A stretch of DNA of 64,000 bases from Erythrobacter oryzae (GTDB taxonomy: Bacteria > Pseudomonadota > Alphaproteobacteria > Sphingomonadales > Sphingomonadaceae), in the NCBI RefSeq assembly GCF_030271515.1, contig NZ_JASCXI010000004.1:124001-188000 (forward strand), in the 5' to 3' direction. Of the stretch, positions 1-7,893 are shown piece after piece; within the stretch, counting starts at the first letter, position 1, and each line of letters starts with the position of its first letter. The notes beneath the pieces were generated by a model, which was given only the letters and a program-made list of their open reading frames with translations, was not told where the DNA came from and made no database searches. The translations under genes and the position numbers were made by a program.

Positions 1-253
1 CGCCGACGGACTGCCGACGAGCGATACCGCCTCGCTCACCCCCGAAGCCGCCCGCGCCCGGCCCCATGCCGCACTCGTCGCCGGGAGCCGCGCCGCGCTG
101 CTGGCTGAAGGCACCGACGCCGAGGCGCTCGACCTGCTGCCCGATGCGGCCGCGGTCGGCCTGCTTGACCCGGCGCTCCTCACTCCCGCACTCGCGCCCA
201 TCTATGGCCGCGGCCCCGATGCGACGCCGATGAAGGTGCAGGCGCCCGCATGA
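1..253 (+). CDS. tsaB: TsaB C-terminal fragment (tRNA t6A biosynthesis)
   Basis: The window opens inside this gene; the reading frame starts at base 2 and stops at 251-253. The last 83 residues are rich in Ala, Leu and Pro and end in a segment reading APIYGRGPD, which matches the Y-x-R-x-P-D tail typical of TsaB. TsaB is the non-catalytic partner of TsaD in N6-threonylcarbamoyl-adenosine formation on ANN-decoding tRNAs. The following acetyltransferase gene overlaps it through ATGA, and tsaB-rimI is a common bacterial pair, which supports the call. The N-terminal, ASKHA-like part lies outside the window, so identity rests on the tail and on context. Confidence 0.75.
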   Translation, partial: ADGLPTSDTASLTPEAARARPHAALVAGSRAALLAEGTDAEALDLLPDAAAVGLLDPALLTPALAPIYGRGPDATPMKVQAPA

Positions 254-729
254 CGCCCTGCTCGCACCTCCTCGACCGGATCATGGCGGTGATGGAGGCG
301 GCCTTCGATCCGGCTTACGGCGAGGCCTGGAACCGCCGCCAGGTCGCCGATGCGCTCGGCCTGCCGAGCACCCACGCGCTGGTGGTCGATGCCGAGGGAG
401 CGCTGATCCCCGACGGCCCGGGTCCGGCAGCGGCGCCTGCCGGTTTCGTCCTCACCCGCCACGTGCTCGACGAGGAAGAACTGCTGCTGATCGCGGTCAC
501 TCCGGGCGCACGGCGGCGCGGCGTGGGGGCGGCGCTGATCGAGCATCTCTTCCATGTCGCCCGCACCCGCGGCACGGCGCGCGTATTTCTCGAAATGCGG
601 CGCGGCAATCCCGCTATCCATTTGTATCGCAAGTTCGGTTTCGAACCGATCGGCGAGCGGCGCAACTATTACCGCATGGCAAACGGCGAGAGAATCGACG
701 CGATTACTTTCGCGCGCACGCTCGACTGA
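250..729 (+). CDS. rimI: RimI-like ribosomal-protein N-alpha-acetyltransferase
   Basis: A 159-residue single-domain GNAT enzyme. The acetyl-CoA loop motif (VTPGARRRGVGAAL) lies at residues 83-96, and the RimI-type segment LEMRRGNPAIHLYRKFGF at 114-131 carries the E-x-R-x-x-N...LY-x-x-x-GF signature. RimI acetylates the N-terminus of ribosomal protein S18 with acetyl-CoA in the cytoplasm. The start codon overlaps the tsaB stop (ATGA), so the two are probably translationally coupled. Length is normal. A related GNAT of different substrate cannot be excluded, but the motif and the tsaB neighbour favour RimI. Confidence 0.85.
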   Translation: MTPCSHLLDRIMAVMEAAFDPAYGEAWNRRQVADALGLPSTHALVVDAEGALIPDGPGPAAAPAGFVLTRHVLDEEELLLIAVTPGARRRGVGAALIEHLFHVARTRGTARVFLEMRRGNPAIHLYRKFGFEPIGERRNYYRMANGERIDAITFARTLD

Positions 730-762
730 GCCTCGATTCACCGCGAAATCGTGAACAAGCAA

Positions 763-777
763 AGCAACCTAGTTGCT
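763..777. promoter_or_regulatory. Perfect palindrome AGCAAC-N3-GTTGCT upstream of mucR
   Basis: Six-base arms separated by CTA, in the most AT-rich part of the gap between rimI and mucR, about 65 bases before the mucR start. It could be an operator in the mucR promoter region. No binding protein can be named from the sequence. Confidence 0.35.
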
Positions 778-842
778 ATGAAAAATAACTTGCGCCATGG
801 CGCAATAACCGGCGCAGCGGAAAAGACGCCCGTGAGGAACTC

Positions 843-1295
843 ATGCAAGATCTGGAAATCGATATGAAAGAAACGCTTATCACACTGACCAGCGACATTG
901 TCGCGGCGCACCTCAGCAACAATGATGTCGCCGTCGCGGATGTCCCCGGTCTCATCACCAACGTCTATACGGCACTTGCCAATCTCGGCGAGACGCCGGT
1001 CGTCGAAGAAGCCAAGCCCCAGCCTGCCGTTGCAATCCGCAATTCGGTCAAGCCCGATTACATCGTGTGCCTTGAAGACGGCAAGAAGCTGAAGATGCTC
1101 AAGCGCTATCTTCGCACCAATTACAACATGAGCCCCGAAGAATACCGCGCGCGGTGGGGTCTGGCGGCAGACTATCCGATGGTCGCGCCCAACTATGCAG
1201 AAAAGCGCCGCGATCTCGCCAAGAAGATCGGGCTCGGCCGCAAGCCGGGCACGCCCGCGCCCAAGGGCCGCGGCCGCGCCAAGAAGATCGCGTAA
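843..1295 (+). CDS. mucR: MucR/Ros family transcriptional regulator
   Basis: 150 residues. The Ros/MucR core runs from about residue 11 (LITLTSDIVAAHLSNNDV) to about 132 (NYAEKRRDLAKKIGLG) and ends in a basic tail of Gly, Arg and Lys. MucR proteins bind AT-rich DNA and act as global regulators or H-NS-like organisers in alphaproteobacteria. The usual zinc-finger region is recognisable: Cys76 and Asp79 are in place, but the two His ligands of Ros are Tyr89 and Asn93 here, so classical zinc binding looks impaired. Translation could also start at Met8 (864). The gene stands alone between rimI and the fur-like gene and is followed by a good hairpin. Confidence 0.88.
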   Translation: MQDLEIDMKETLITLTSDIVAAHLSNNDVAVADVPGLITNVYTALANLGETPVVEEAKPQPAVAIRNSVKPDYIVCLEDGKKLKMLKRYLRTNYNMSPEEYRARWGLAADYPMVAPNYAEKRRDLAKKIGLGRKPGTPAPKGRGRAKKIA

Positions 1296-1385
1296 GTTCG
1301 AGGGGCCCTCGGGTCGCGTCCGGGCCAGAACGGATCGGCACCCCGCGCCGCCCCTGTTGAGAGGGCGGTGCGGGCGCTTGAGCAA

Positions 1386-1415
1386 GCAGCCCCGTCCCTG
1401 TAGGGATGGGGCTGC
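1386..1415 (+). terminator. Stem-loop between mucR and fur
   Basis: A 13-bp stem (1386-1398 with 1403-1415, one G-T pair) closed by a 4-base loop TGTA and followed by AATGCTTTT. It sits about 90 bases after the mucR stop and 46 bases before the chosen fur start. Stem length and the short T run fit a Rho-independent terminator for mucR. Confidence 0.6.
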
Positions 1416-1461
1416 AATGCTTTTGGGCGGTCGCAGCCGGAAGGGCTACCCGCGCACGGCG

Positions 1462-1896
1462 ATGGAGTTTTTCTTGACCCACAAGATCGACCTCGAACAA
1501 CTCTGCGCGGAAAAGGGCCTGCGCATCACCGAACAGCGCCGCGTGATCGCCCGGGTGCTTTCGGAGAGCGACGACCACCCGGACGTCGAACTGCTCCACT
1601 CCCGCGCCGCCGCGATCGATCCGCGCATCTCGATCGCCACGGTCTACCGCACCGTGCGCCTGTTCGAGGAAGCGGGCATCCTCGATCGCCACGACTTCGG
1701 CGACGGCCGCTCGCGCTACGAGCCGGTGCCCGAGGCGCATCACGATCACCTGATCGATGTCGAGACCGGCAAGGTCGTCGAATTCGTCGACCCCGAGGTC
1801 GAGGCGCTCCAGCGCCAGATCGCCGAGCGGCTGGGCTACCGCCTCGTCGATCACCGCATGGAGCTCTACGGCGTGCGGCTCTCGCGCAATGACTGA
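1462..1896 (+). CDS. fur: Fur family transcriptional regulator
   Basis: 144 residues from the ATG at 1462. The frame is open further upstream, but that extension runs through the terminator hairpin and resembles no Fur sequence. Winged helix: residues 9-85, including ISIATVYRTVRLFEEAGIL. Dimerisation and metal-binding half: residues 90-140, with the HHDHLIDVETGKVVEF region at 93-108. As in many alphaproteobacterial Fur proteins there is no CxxC pair after the His cluster. Likely an Fe(II)- or Mn(II)-responsive repressor; Fur, Mur and Zur cannot be told apart by eye. Its last eight bases overlap the start of plsC, so the two genes are probably co-translated. Confidence 0.85.
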   Translation: MEFFLTHKIDLEQLCAEKGLRITEQRRVIARVLSESDDHPDVELLHSRAAAIDPRISIATVYRTVRLFEEAGILDRHDFGDGRSRYEPVPEAHHDHLIDVETGKVVEFVDPEVEALQRQIAERLGYRLVDHRMELYGVRLSRND

Positions 1897-2749
1897 CTGG
1901 GAGCTGCGCCAGGCCGCAGCGCGGGGCGAGATCACGCCGGTCAGCCCCGGCGGCTGGCTGCGCATCGTGGCGCGCTCGCTCGCGCTGATCGCGCTGCTGC
2001 TGGTGTTCGTGCCGCTCCATTACCTCTATCGCGTCATCTCCTACGGCTCGCCCTTCCCGATGCTGTTCCTGCGCTTCGCCGCGCGGGTCTGCGGAGCGCG
2101 GGTGCAGATCGTGGGCACCCACCTGAAGCGCGACGTGTTCTTCGTTGCCAACCACATCTCATGGGTCGACATCCTTGCGCTGGCCGGGGCGAGCGGGACC
2201 GCCTTCGTCGCCAAGGCCGAGCTCGCCGAGGCCCCCGTGGTCGGCTGGCTCGCCAGCCTCAACCGCACGGTCTTCGTCAAACGCGAGCACCGCATGGGCG
2301 TCGCCGAGCAGATCAACGCCCTCAAGGAAGCCCTCGTCGACAACTGGTCGGTCACCGTCTTCCCCGAAGGCACCACCACCGACGGCCAGTCGCTCCTCCC
2401 GTTCAAGACCTCCATGCTCTCCGTCCTCGAGCCGCCCCCGCCGGGCGTGCTCGTCCAGCCGGTGATCCTCGACTACGGCCCCGTCGCCGAGTGGATCGGC
2501 TGGATCGGCGAGGAGGGCGGCCTCAACAACGCCAAGCGCGTCCTGTCACGCAAGGGCAGCTTCCCCGTGCGGCTCCATTACCTCGAGCCCTTCTCGCCTG
2601 AGGACTTCAAGGGCCGCAAGGCGATCAGCATCGAGGCCCGCCGCCGGATCGAGGAAGCGCTGGTCGAGATCCGCGGCCACCCCTTGCGCCCCTTCGCGCA
2701 CTCGGTCGCCCCGGTGCGCTACGAGCCCAAGCCCGAGACCGCCGACTGA
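1889..2749 (+). CDS. plsC: 1-acyl-sn-glycerol-3-phosphate acyltransferase (PlsC)
   Basis: 286 residues from the ATG at 1889, which overlaps the end of fur by 8 bases. One membrane segment (residues 28-47, rich in Leu, Ile and Val) precedes the acyltransferase domain. The catalytic HX4D motif is NHISWVD with His89 and Asp94, and the glycerol-phosphate-binding motif VFPEGTT lies at 157-163. It transfers an acyl chain to lysophosphatidic acid to give phosphatidic acid at the inner membrane. The fur-plsC order recurs in related bacteria. A lyso-ornithine-lipid acyltransferase (OlsA type) is an alternative that sequence alone does not exclude. Confidence 0.88.
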   Translation: MTDWELRQAAARGEITPVSPGGWLRIVARSLALIALLLVFVPLHYLYRVISYGSPFPMLFLRFAARVCGARVQIVGTHLKRDVFFVANHISWVDILALAGASGTAFVAKAELAEAPVVGWLASLNRTVFVKREHRMGVAEQINALKEALVDNWSVTVFPEGTTTDGQSLLPFKTSMLSVLEPPPPGVLVQPVILDYGPVAEWIGWIGEEGGLNNAKRVLSRKGSFPVRLHYLEPFSPEDFKGRKAISIEARRRIEEALVEIRGHPLRPFAHSVAPVRYEPKPETAD

Positions 2750-2780
2750 CACGCAGCAGCCACCGCTGTGGCTGCGTGTT
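2749..2780 (+). terminator. Stem-loop directly after plsC
   Basis: An inverted repeat (outer arms ACACGCAGC and GCTGCGTGT, continued by CAC/GTG after a small bulge) starts at the last base of the plsC stop codon. There is no clear T run. It probably ends the tsaB-plsC side before the convergent lysR gene. Confidence 0.5.
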
Positions 2781-2942
2781 GGAGACACATGAGACACTGT
2801 CCAGGGCCGAAAAACCCGCCCGCTGGCCACGCCGTGCGGCAGGGGCATCAATACGGGCGTCAGCGCAGGTCATGGGCGCGAGTGTGTCACTCAGCCGCCC
2901 TGTAGGAAAGCCCGCAATTTCGACGCCTTGGCGCGGCCGCGA

Positions 2943-3830
2943 TTACAACCCCGCGCGCACCAGCCAGTCGTGGAAAATCCGCACCGGACGGCTTTCCAGC
3001 GCGACCGGCTTGCACACGAACCAGTAGGAATAGGGGCTCTCCACCGGCGCGCCGGGGAGGTTGATCAGGCGGTTGTCGTTGGCGCGCCGCAGGTGGTCAT
3101 CGTGCATGATCGCGATGCCGAGGCCCTGCGCCGCCGCCTCGAGCATCAACGCGCCGGAATCGTAGTGGTCGATCGCCGCCGGATCCATCGTGTCGAGCGC
3201 GTTCGCCTTCTTCCACGCGACGAAGCTTTCGGGCAGTTCGTTGTGGATCAGGAAGGTCTGCTTGGCCATCACCTCGGGGGTGATCTCCGGGATACTGCGC
3301 GCGGTTTCCTTCGAGCAGATCGCGTGGACGAGATTGTGGTCGAGCCGCACGGCGTGAAGCCCGCTCGCGGGGCCGCGCGACAGGATGATCGCGGCATCGA
3401 GCGTGTCGCCCACCCGGTCTTCGAGATGCGGCGCGGTGTCGATGTCGATGTGGAGCAGCGGGTGGCGCTTGCGCAATTCGCCGAGGCGCGGGAACAGGCG
3501 CTGGCTGCCGAACATCGGCAGCACGCCCAGGCGCAGGCGCAGCAGCGCGATATTGTCCGACTGGCTCTCCACCGCGCGGGCGAGCGCTTCCATGTGCGGG
3601 TTCACCGCCTCGTAGAAGGCCTGGCCCTCGTCGGTGAGTTGCATCGACTGGCGCGCGCGGGTGAACAGCTTCTTGCCGACGAATTCCTCGAGATTGCTGA
3701 TCCGCCGCGACAGCGCCGAGGGGCTGAGGCCGATCTCCTCGGCCGCCGCGCGGGCCGAGCCCAGACGCACGGTGCGCATGAAGGCTTCGAGGGCGCGAAG
3801 CGGAGGCAGGCGGCGTGCGGGCATTGTCAT
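2943..3830 (-). CDS. LysR family transcriptional regulator
   Basis: 295 residues from the ATG at 3830, chosen because AAGGAG lies just upstream; an open extension of nine residues before it has no such site. The N-terminal winged HTH (about residues 8-65: LRALEAFMRTVRLGSARAAAEEIGLSPSALSRRISNLEE) is typical of the GcvA-like LysR branch, and the remainder is the periplasmic-binding-protein-like effector domain. Target and effector are unknown: no divergent partner lies next to it, and corC is upstream on the same strand. It could control its own promoter, which sits in an AT-rich 88-base gap. Confidence 0.85.
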   Translation of the reverse strand: MTMPARRLPPLRALEAFMRTVRLGSARAAAEEIGLSPSALSRRISNLEEFVGKKLFTRARQSMQLTDEGQAFYEAVNPHMEALARAVESQSDNIALLRLRLGVLPMFGSQRLFPRLGELRKRHPLLHIDIDTAPHLEDRVGDTLDAAIILSRGPASGLHAVRLDHNLVHAICSKETARSIPEITPEVMAKQTFLIHNELPESFVAWKKANALDTMDPAAIDHYDSGALMLEAAAQGLGIAIMHDDHLRRANDNRLINLPGAPVESPYSYWFVCKPVALESRPVRIFHDWLVRAGL

Positions 3831-3918
3831 ATCTCCTTGGTGCAGGGAGATACGCACGAGCGCTCTAATGGATGCAAAAAATCGAAGAAAAATTGTGTCG
3901 AAAGTTGAAAAGTTGCGC

Positions 3919-4842
3919 CTACTGCACCTCTTCCTCGCGCGCCGGGGGGTGGAGGCGCAGGCGCGTGACGTGGGTTTCGTCGCCCGCGGTCACCTCGATC
4001 CGCCAGCCGCTGCCATGTTCCAGCACGGTGCCGACCGGCGGCACCTGCTCCGCGAGCACGAAGGCGAGACCGCCCAGGGTGTCGACGCTTTCGGCAACCT
4101 CGGCGAGGCGCGGGTCGATCTTTTCGGCAATGTCGTCAAGCTCGGCGCGCGCGTCGACATCCCACATCCCCTCGCCGATCGGGGTGATGAGTTCGGGCGG
4201 GGCCTCGTCATGCTCGTCCTCGATATCGCCGACGATTTCCTCGACCAGATCCTCGATGGTGATGAGCCCGTCCGTCCCCGAGAATTCGTCGAGCACGATC
4301 GCGAGGTGCACGCGCTGGGTGCGCATGTCGGCGAGCACGTCCAATGCGCCGCGCGCCTGCGGCACATAGAGCGGCTGGCGCATCAGCGTCGTCCAGTCCT
4401 CGGGCGGCGGGGTGCCGTTGGCGAGGAAGGGGAAGATATCCTTGATGTGGATCATCCCGATCACGGAATCGAGCGTGTCGCGGTAGACCGGCATGCGCGA
4501 ATGGCCGTGCTCGGAGAAGGCCGCGACCATTTCCTCCCAGCTGATCGTTGCCTCGACCGCGATGATCTCGCCGCGCGGCACCGCGACATCGTCGGCATCG
4601 TGTTCGGAAAAGTGCAGGAGGTTGCGCAGCATCTGCCGCTCGACCCGCGACAGGTCGCCGCCGGTGGCCGCGCCCTCGCCCGGGCCGCCGTTCTCGTCCT
4701 CGTGCTCGTCGATCGCCTCTTCGAGCTGTTCGCGCAAGGAACGCGCGCCCTCGAGCCCGAGGAGTTTGCGAAGCGCGGCAATCAGCCCGCTGCTACTGTC
4801 CACTTCTCCCGACGGGGACGCGGACGAATGGGAATCGGCCAT
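3919..4842 (-). CDS. corC: CorC/HlyC-type CBS domain protein
   Basis: 307 residues, soluble. Two CBS repeats span roughly residues 85-205 (VPRGEIIAVE, then HSRMPVYRDTLDSVIGMIHIKDI) and a CorC/HlyC C-terminal domain spans 220-300, with DEFSGTDGLITIEDLVEEIVGDIEDEHD between them. Family members are linked to Mg/Co efflux or to regulating partner membrane proteins through nucleotide binding. It lies 23 bases downstream of ybeY on the same strand, part of the phoH-ybeY-corC order that is widespread in proteobacteria. The apolipoprotein N-acyltransferase gene (lnt) that often follows is replaced here by the LysR gene. Confidence 0.88.
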   Translation of the reverse strand: MADSHSSASPSGEVDSSSGLIAALRKLLGLEGARSLREQLEEAIDEHEDENGGPGEGAATGGDLSRVERQMLRNLLHFSEHDADDVAVPRGEIIAVEATISWEEMVAAFSEHGHSRMPVYRDTLDSVIGMIHIKDIFPFLANGTPPPEDWTTLMRQPLYVPQARGALDVLADMRTQRVHLAIVLDEFSGTDGLITIEDLVEEIVGDIEDEHDEAPPELITPIGEGMWDVDARAELDDIAEKIDPRLAEVAESVDTLGGLAFVLAEQVPPVGTVLEHGSGWRIEVTAGDETHVTRLRLHPPAREEEVQ

Positions 4843-4865
4843 GGCCTTGTAAGTGGCTCCTGTTG

Positions 4866-5372
4866 CTACCTGTCGCCATATGGGTCAGCGATGCCCAGTT
4901 TGGCAAGTATGCGGGTCTCCAGCTGCTCCATCGCCTCGGCCTGTTCGTCGCTGTCGAGATGGTCGTGGCCGGCGAGGTGGAGCAGGCCGTGGACGATGAG
5001 GTGGGCGGCGTGGGCTTCGAGGGTGATGCCCTTCTCCGCCGCCTCGCGCGCGCAGGTTTCGTAAGCCAGCGCAATGTCGCCGAGCATTTCGGGCGGGCCT
5101 TCCGGGCCGAGGTCTTCGAGCTCCGCGCGTTCGAGCATCGGGAAGGAGAGGACGTTGGTGGGCTTGTCGCGCTGCCGCCACTCGCGGTTGAGGGTGTGCA
5201 CCTCGGCATCGGAGGTGAACAGCAGGCTGGCGGTGAGGCGCGCGCTGGCCAGCAGCGGCTCGCCTTCGCCCGCGGCCTCAGCGGCGCGGGTTGCCAGCGC
5301 GTCCCAGTTGCCTTGGGGCCAATCCTCGATGTCGATATCCAGCTGCATGGGCAGGGGCTGTAGCGGCCTCAT
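4866..5372 (-). CDS. ybeY: Endoribonuclease YbeY (16S rRNA maturation)
   Basis: 168 residues. The zinc-binding signature HGLLHLAGHDH, the H-x3-H-x5-H pattern of UPF0054, lies near residue 130, followed by LDSDEQAEAME. YbeY is a metal-dependent RNase needed for 16S rRNA 3' end processing and ribosome quality control. The start at 5372 overlaps the stop of the upstream membrane-protein gene (ATGA); an internal Met at 5348 (MQLDIDIEDWP) is an alternative start that fits most homologues. It sits between phoH and corC in the conserved order. Confidence 0.92.
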   Translation of the reverse strand: MRPLQPLPMQLDIDIEDWPQGNWDALATRAAEAAGEGEPLLASARLTASLLFTSDAEVHTLNREWRQRDKPTNVLSFPMLERAELEDLGPEGPPEMLGDIALAYETCAREAAEKGITLEAHAAHLIVHGLLHLAGHDHLDSDEQAEAMEQLETRILAKLGIADPYGDR

Positions 5373-5752
5373 GCCGCCCAGATCAATCCGATCCCGCCCA
5401 GCACCGCCAAAGGCGCGACGGCGCGCACCCCTGCCAGCGGGATGCGCTCCGCCCAGAACACCGCATAACCATTATGCCAGCGCAGCGGGATGACGAGCAG
5501 CAGCACCGAACTGGCGACGATGAACAGCCCTGCGATGGTGAAGAACTGCGGGAAGCGCGAGACCTCGGCCCGCACCACCATCGCCGCGCCCGCGATCAGC
5601 CGGGGCACCTGTTCGATGGCGTTGATCAGATGGCTCGTCGCAGTGCGGCGCAGCAGGTCGAGCGCGCGGGAGGGGCGGAAGGCCATCAGCCAGCCGGTCC
5701 ACACCAGCCAGCCCGCAGCGGCGAGCAGCACGAACCACGCGGCGATCAGCAT
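5369..5752 (-). CDS. Small integral membrane protein, unknown function
   Basis: 127 residues with three or four hydrophobic segments: residues 1-25 (MLIAAWFVLLAAAGWLVW), about 68-88 (FFTIAGLFIVASSVLLLVIPL) and 105-126. A short amphipathic stretch with several Arg residues follows the first segment. No family recognised. It is inserted between phoH and ybeY, overlapping ybeY by 4 bases and lying 12 bases after phoH, so it is almost certainly co-transcribed with them. Confidence 0.7.
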   Translation of the reverse strand: MLIAAWFVLLAAAGWLVWTGWLMAFRPSRALDLLRRTATSHLINAIEQVPRLIAGAAMVVRAEVSRFPQFFTIAGLFIVASSVLLLVIPLRWHNGYAVFWAERIPLAGVRAVAPLAVLGGIGLIWAA

Positions 5753-5764
5753 GGCCGGAGCGCT

Positions 5765-6808
5765 CTAGGCCCCCTCGCCCTCGTCCTTGCCCTCATAGGC
5801 CTCGACGATGCGGCCCACGATCGGGTGGCGCACCACGTCGGCGGCGGTGAAGCGGATCGTGCCGAAGCCTTCGACTCCCTCAAGCCGCTCGACCGCGTCG
5901 TTGAGGCCGCTCATGCGCGGCCCGCCGGGAATGTCGACCTGCCGGGGGTCGCCGCAGATCACCATGCGGCTGTTCTGGCCGAAGCGGGTGAGGAACATCT
6001 TCATCTGCTCGCGGGTGGTGTTCTGCGCCTCGTCGAGGATGATGAAGCTGTCGGCGAGCGTGCGCCCGCGCATGAAGGCGATGGGCGCGATCTCGATCTC
6101 CCCGTTGGCGAGGCGGCGTTCGACCTGTTCGGGCGGCATGCAGTCGTTCAAGGCGTCGTATAGCGGCCGCAGATAGGGGTCGACCTTCTCCTTCATGTCG
6201 CCGGGCAGAAAGCCAAGCTTCTCCCCCGCCTCGACCGCCGGGCGCGAGAGGATCAGGCGCTGCACGGAGCCGGTGATGAGCTGGCTCACCGCCTGCGCGA
6301 CCGCGATATAGGTCTTGCCGGTGCCCGCCGGGCCTAGCGCGAAGATGATGTCGTCCTTCGCAAGGCTGCGCATATATTCGATCTGCGTCGCAGAGCGCGG
6401 GACGATGGTCTTCTTCCTCGTGCGGATCATGATCGGCGGCGCGCCGTCGTCGCCCGAGATGATGCCTTCGAGGGTGGGTTCGGCCGACATCGCGATCAGG
6501 CTCTCGACCGCGCCGCTGTCCAGCGCCTCGCCCCGCGCGAGACGGTCATACATGGTCTTGAGGGTCTCGCGGGCGCGGGCGACGTCGTCCTCCGGGCCTT
6601 CGATCACCACCTGATGCCCGCGCGCGTGGATGAACACCCCGAGCCGGTTCTCGACCTGCACCAGATTGGCATCGAACTGGCCGAACAGAGGCCCGAGCAG
6701 CGCCTGGTTCTCGAAGGTCAGATCGATGCGCGCGCGCCGCTGTGCCGGAATACCGCGCGGATCGGGCGAGAGCGCCGGATGCCCGGCACGGGAGGGTCGT
6801 CGGCCCAT
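5765..6808 (-). CDS. phoH: PhoH family ATPase
   Basis: 347 residues from the ATG at 6808, preceded by AAAGGA; the longer frame upstream has no family resemblance. An N-terminal KH-like RNA-binding region (about residues 20-95) precedes a PhoH P-loop domain with Walker A GPAGTGKTYIA and Walker B SFIILDEAQN, then FGQNSRMVICGDPRQVD. PhoH (PhoL/YbeZ type) is a cytoplasmic nucleoside triphosphatase, probably an RNA helicase, that works with YbeY in rRNA metabolism. It heads the phoH-membrane protein-ybeY-corC run. Confidence 0.9.
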   Translation of the reverse strand: MGRRPSRAGHPALSPDPRGIPAQRRARIDLTFENQALLGPLFGQFDANLVQVENRLGVFIHARGHQVVIEGPEDDVARARETLKTMYDRLARGEALDSGAVESLIAMSAEPTLEGIISGDDGAPPIMIRTRKKTIVPRSATQIEYMRSLAKDDIIFALGPAGTGKTYIAVAQAVSQLITGSVQRLILSRPAVEAGEKLGFLPGDMKEKVDPYLRPLYDALNDCMPPEQVERRLANGEIEIAPIAFMRGRTLADSFIILDEAQNTTREQMKMFLTRFGQNSRMVICGDPRQVDIPGGPRMSGLNDAVERLEGVEGFGTIRFTAADVVRHPIVGRIVEAYEGKDEGEGA

Positions 6809-6987
6809 AAGGTCCTTTGTCTGCGGCAGAAGGACGATCCCTCGGCCCTTGAGTCGCGAGCCTAAGCCGCCTGCGCGCCTTGGCAAGCCGGGTGCGGCGA
6901 GATGGTGGGGGAAAGTCACGGATGCTTCACATGCGCGGCCGACCTGTGCTATTCTTGCTGCATCAAGTCCTTGAAAGGGTGCAGGAT

Positions 6988-7893
6988 ATGCGCAGGTTTG
7001 CAGGTGTCCTCATGGCGCTGACGCTCGCCGCGCCCGTGGCCGCGCAGGAGGCACCCGCCCGCACCACGCCCGAGATCATCGTGCGCCCGCCCCCGACCGA
7101 GGCCGAGCGGCACCGCGAGCTGCGCGAATTCACCCGCGCCGTGATCCGCCCGCCGCGCCTGAACCAGCCCGTCGCGAAGTTCGCCTTCCCGGTGTGCGTC
7201 ACCGTACTCGGCCTCGCGCCCGACGATGCCGCGGTGATCGCCGAGCGCATTCGCGCCAATGCCGAGGCGCTGGGCGTCGGCGCGGATCGCTCGCCGACCT
7301 GCGTGCCGACGGTTCGGGTCGCCTTCATGAGCCCGGCGGCGGGCCCGCCCGAAAGCTGGCTGACTGCGGAGTCGCCCCAGCTCGCCCACCTTGTCAGCTA
7401 TCAGCGGGAGCGTGTGCTGGCCGAGGCGGGGCCGGTCAGGGCGTGGAACAGGATCGCGGTGCGGGATTTCGAAGGCCGGCCCTTGCACCATTCTGATCCA
7501 AGCGCATGGTTGTATGGGGGGCAACCGATACGCCCCGAGATCGAGCCCTTCAGCGCATCCGACCCGATCGTGACAACCGAGATTACCGGCGCGGCGGTGC
7601 TCATCTCGCGCGAGGCAGCGCACGGCTTCACTCTCGGCCAGTTGGCGGATTACGCGACGATGCGCGCGCTGCTCGGCACCGGCGCGGTCGAGGCTGGCGC
7701 GCCGGTGCGCACAATCCTCACCCTGTTCGACGACCCCGCCCCGCCCGCCGAACTGACCGTCTACGACCGCGCGCTGGTGCGCGAGCTCTACGACGCCTCG
7801 CGCAATGCCAAGCCGCGGCGGGTCTACAACGACATCGCCCGCGCGGCGGTGGCGGCGGAGCGGTCAGGCGTGCGCGCGAAGCAGGCCCCGTAG
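6988..7893 (+). CDS. Secreted protein of a three-member local family (copy 1)
   Basis: 301 residues from the ATG at 6988. A signal peptide ([20 protein letters not shown]) is cleaved probably after AQ. No known domain recognised. It shares an order of motifs with the proteins at 54417 and 55494: an early EIIVRP, a PVC...[11 protein letters not shown] block, a second Cys (PTCVP), a WNRIAVRDF block, then [29 protein letters not shown] and [12 protein letters not shown]. Two conserved Cys suggest a periplasmic disulfide. It lies on the opposite strand between phoH and miaB, genes that are adjacent in many relatives, and overlaps the end of miaB convergently by 30 bases. Confidence 0.75.
   Translation: MRRFAGVLMALTLAAPVAAQEAPARTTPEIIVRPPPTEAERHRELREFTRAVIRPPRLNQPVAKFAFPVCVTVLGLAPDDAAVIAERIRANAEALGVGADRSPTCVPTVRVAFMSPAAGPPESWLTAESPQLAHLVSYQRERVLAEAGPVRAWNRIAVRDFEGRPLHHSDPSAWLYGGQPIRPEIEPFSASDPIVTTEITGAAVLISREAAHGFTLGQLADYATMRALLGTGAVEAGAPVRTILTLFDDPAPPAELTVYDRALVRELYDASRNAKPRRVYNDIARAAVAAERSGVRAKQAP

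Noticed and set aside
2776-3027. A short open frame between plsC and lysR
   Set aside because: No ribosome-binding site, no resemblance to proteins, and it runs into the antisense strand of lysR.
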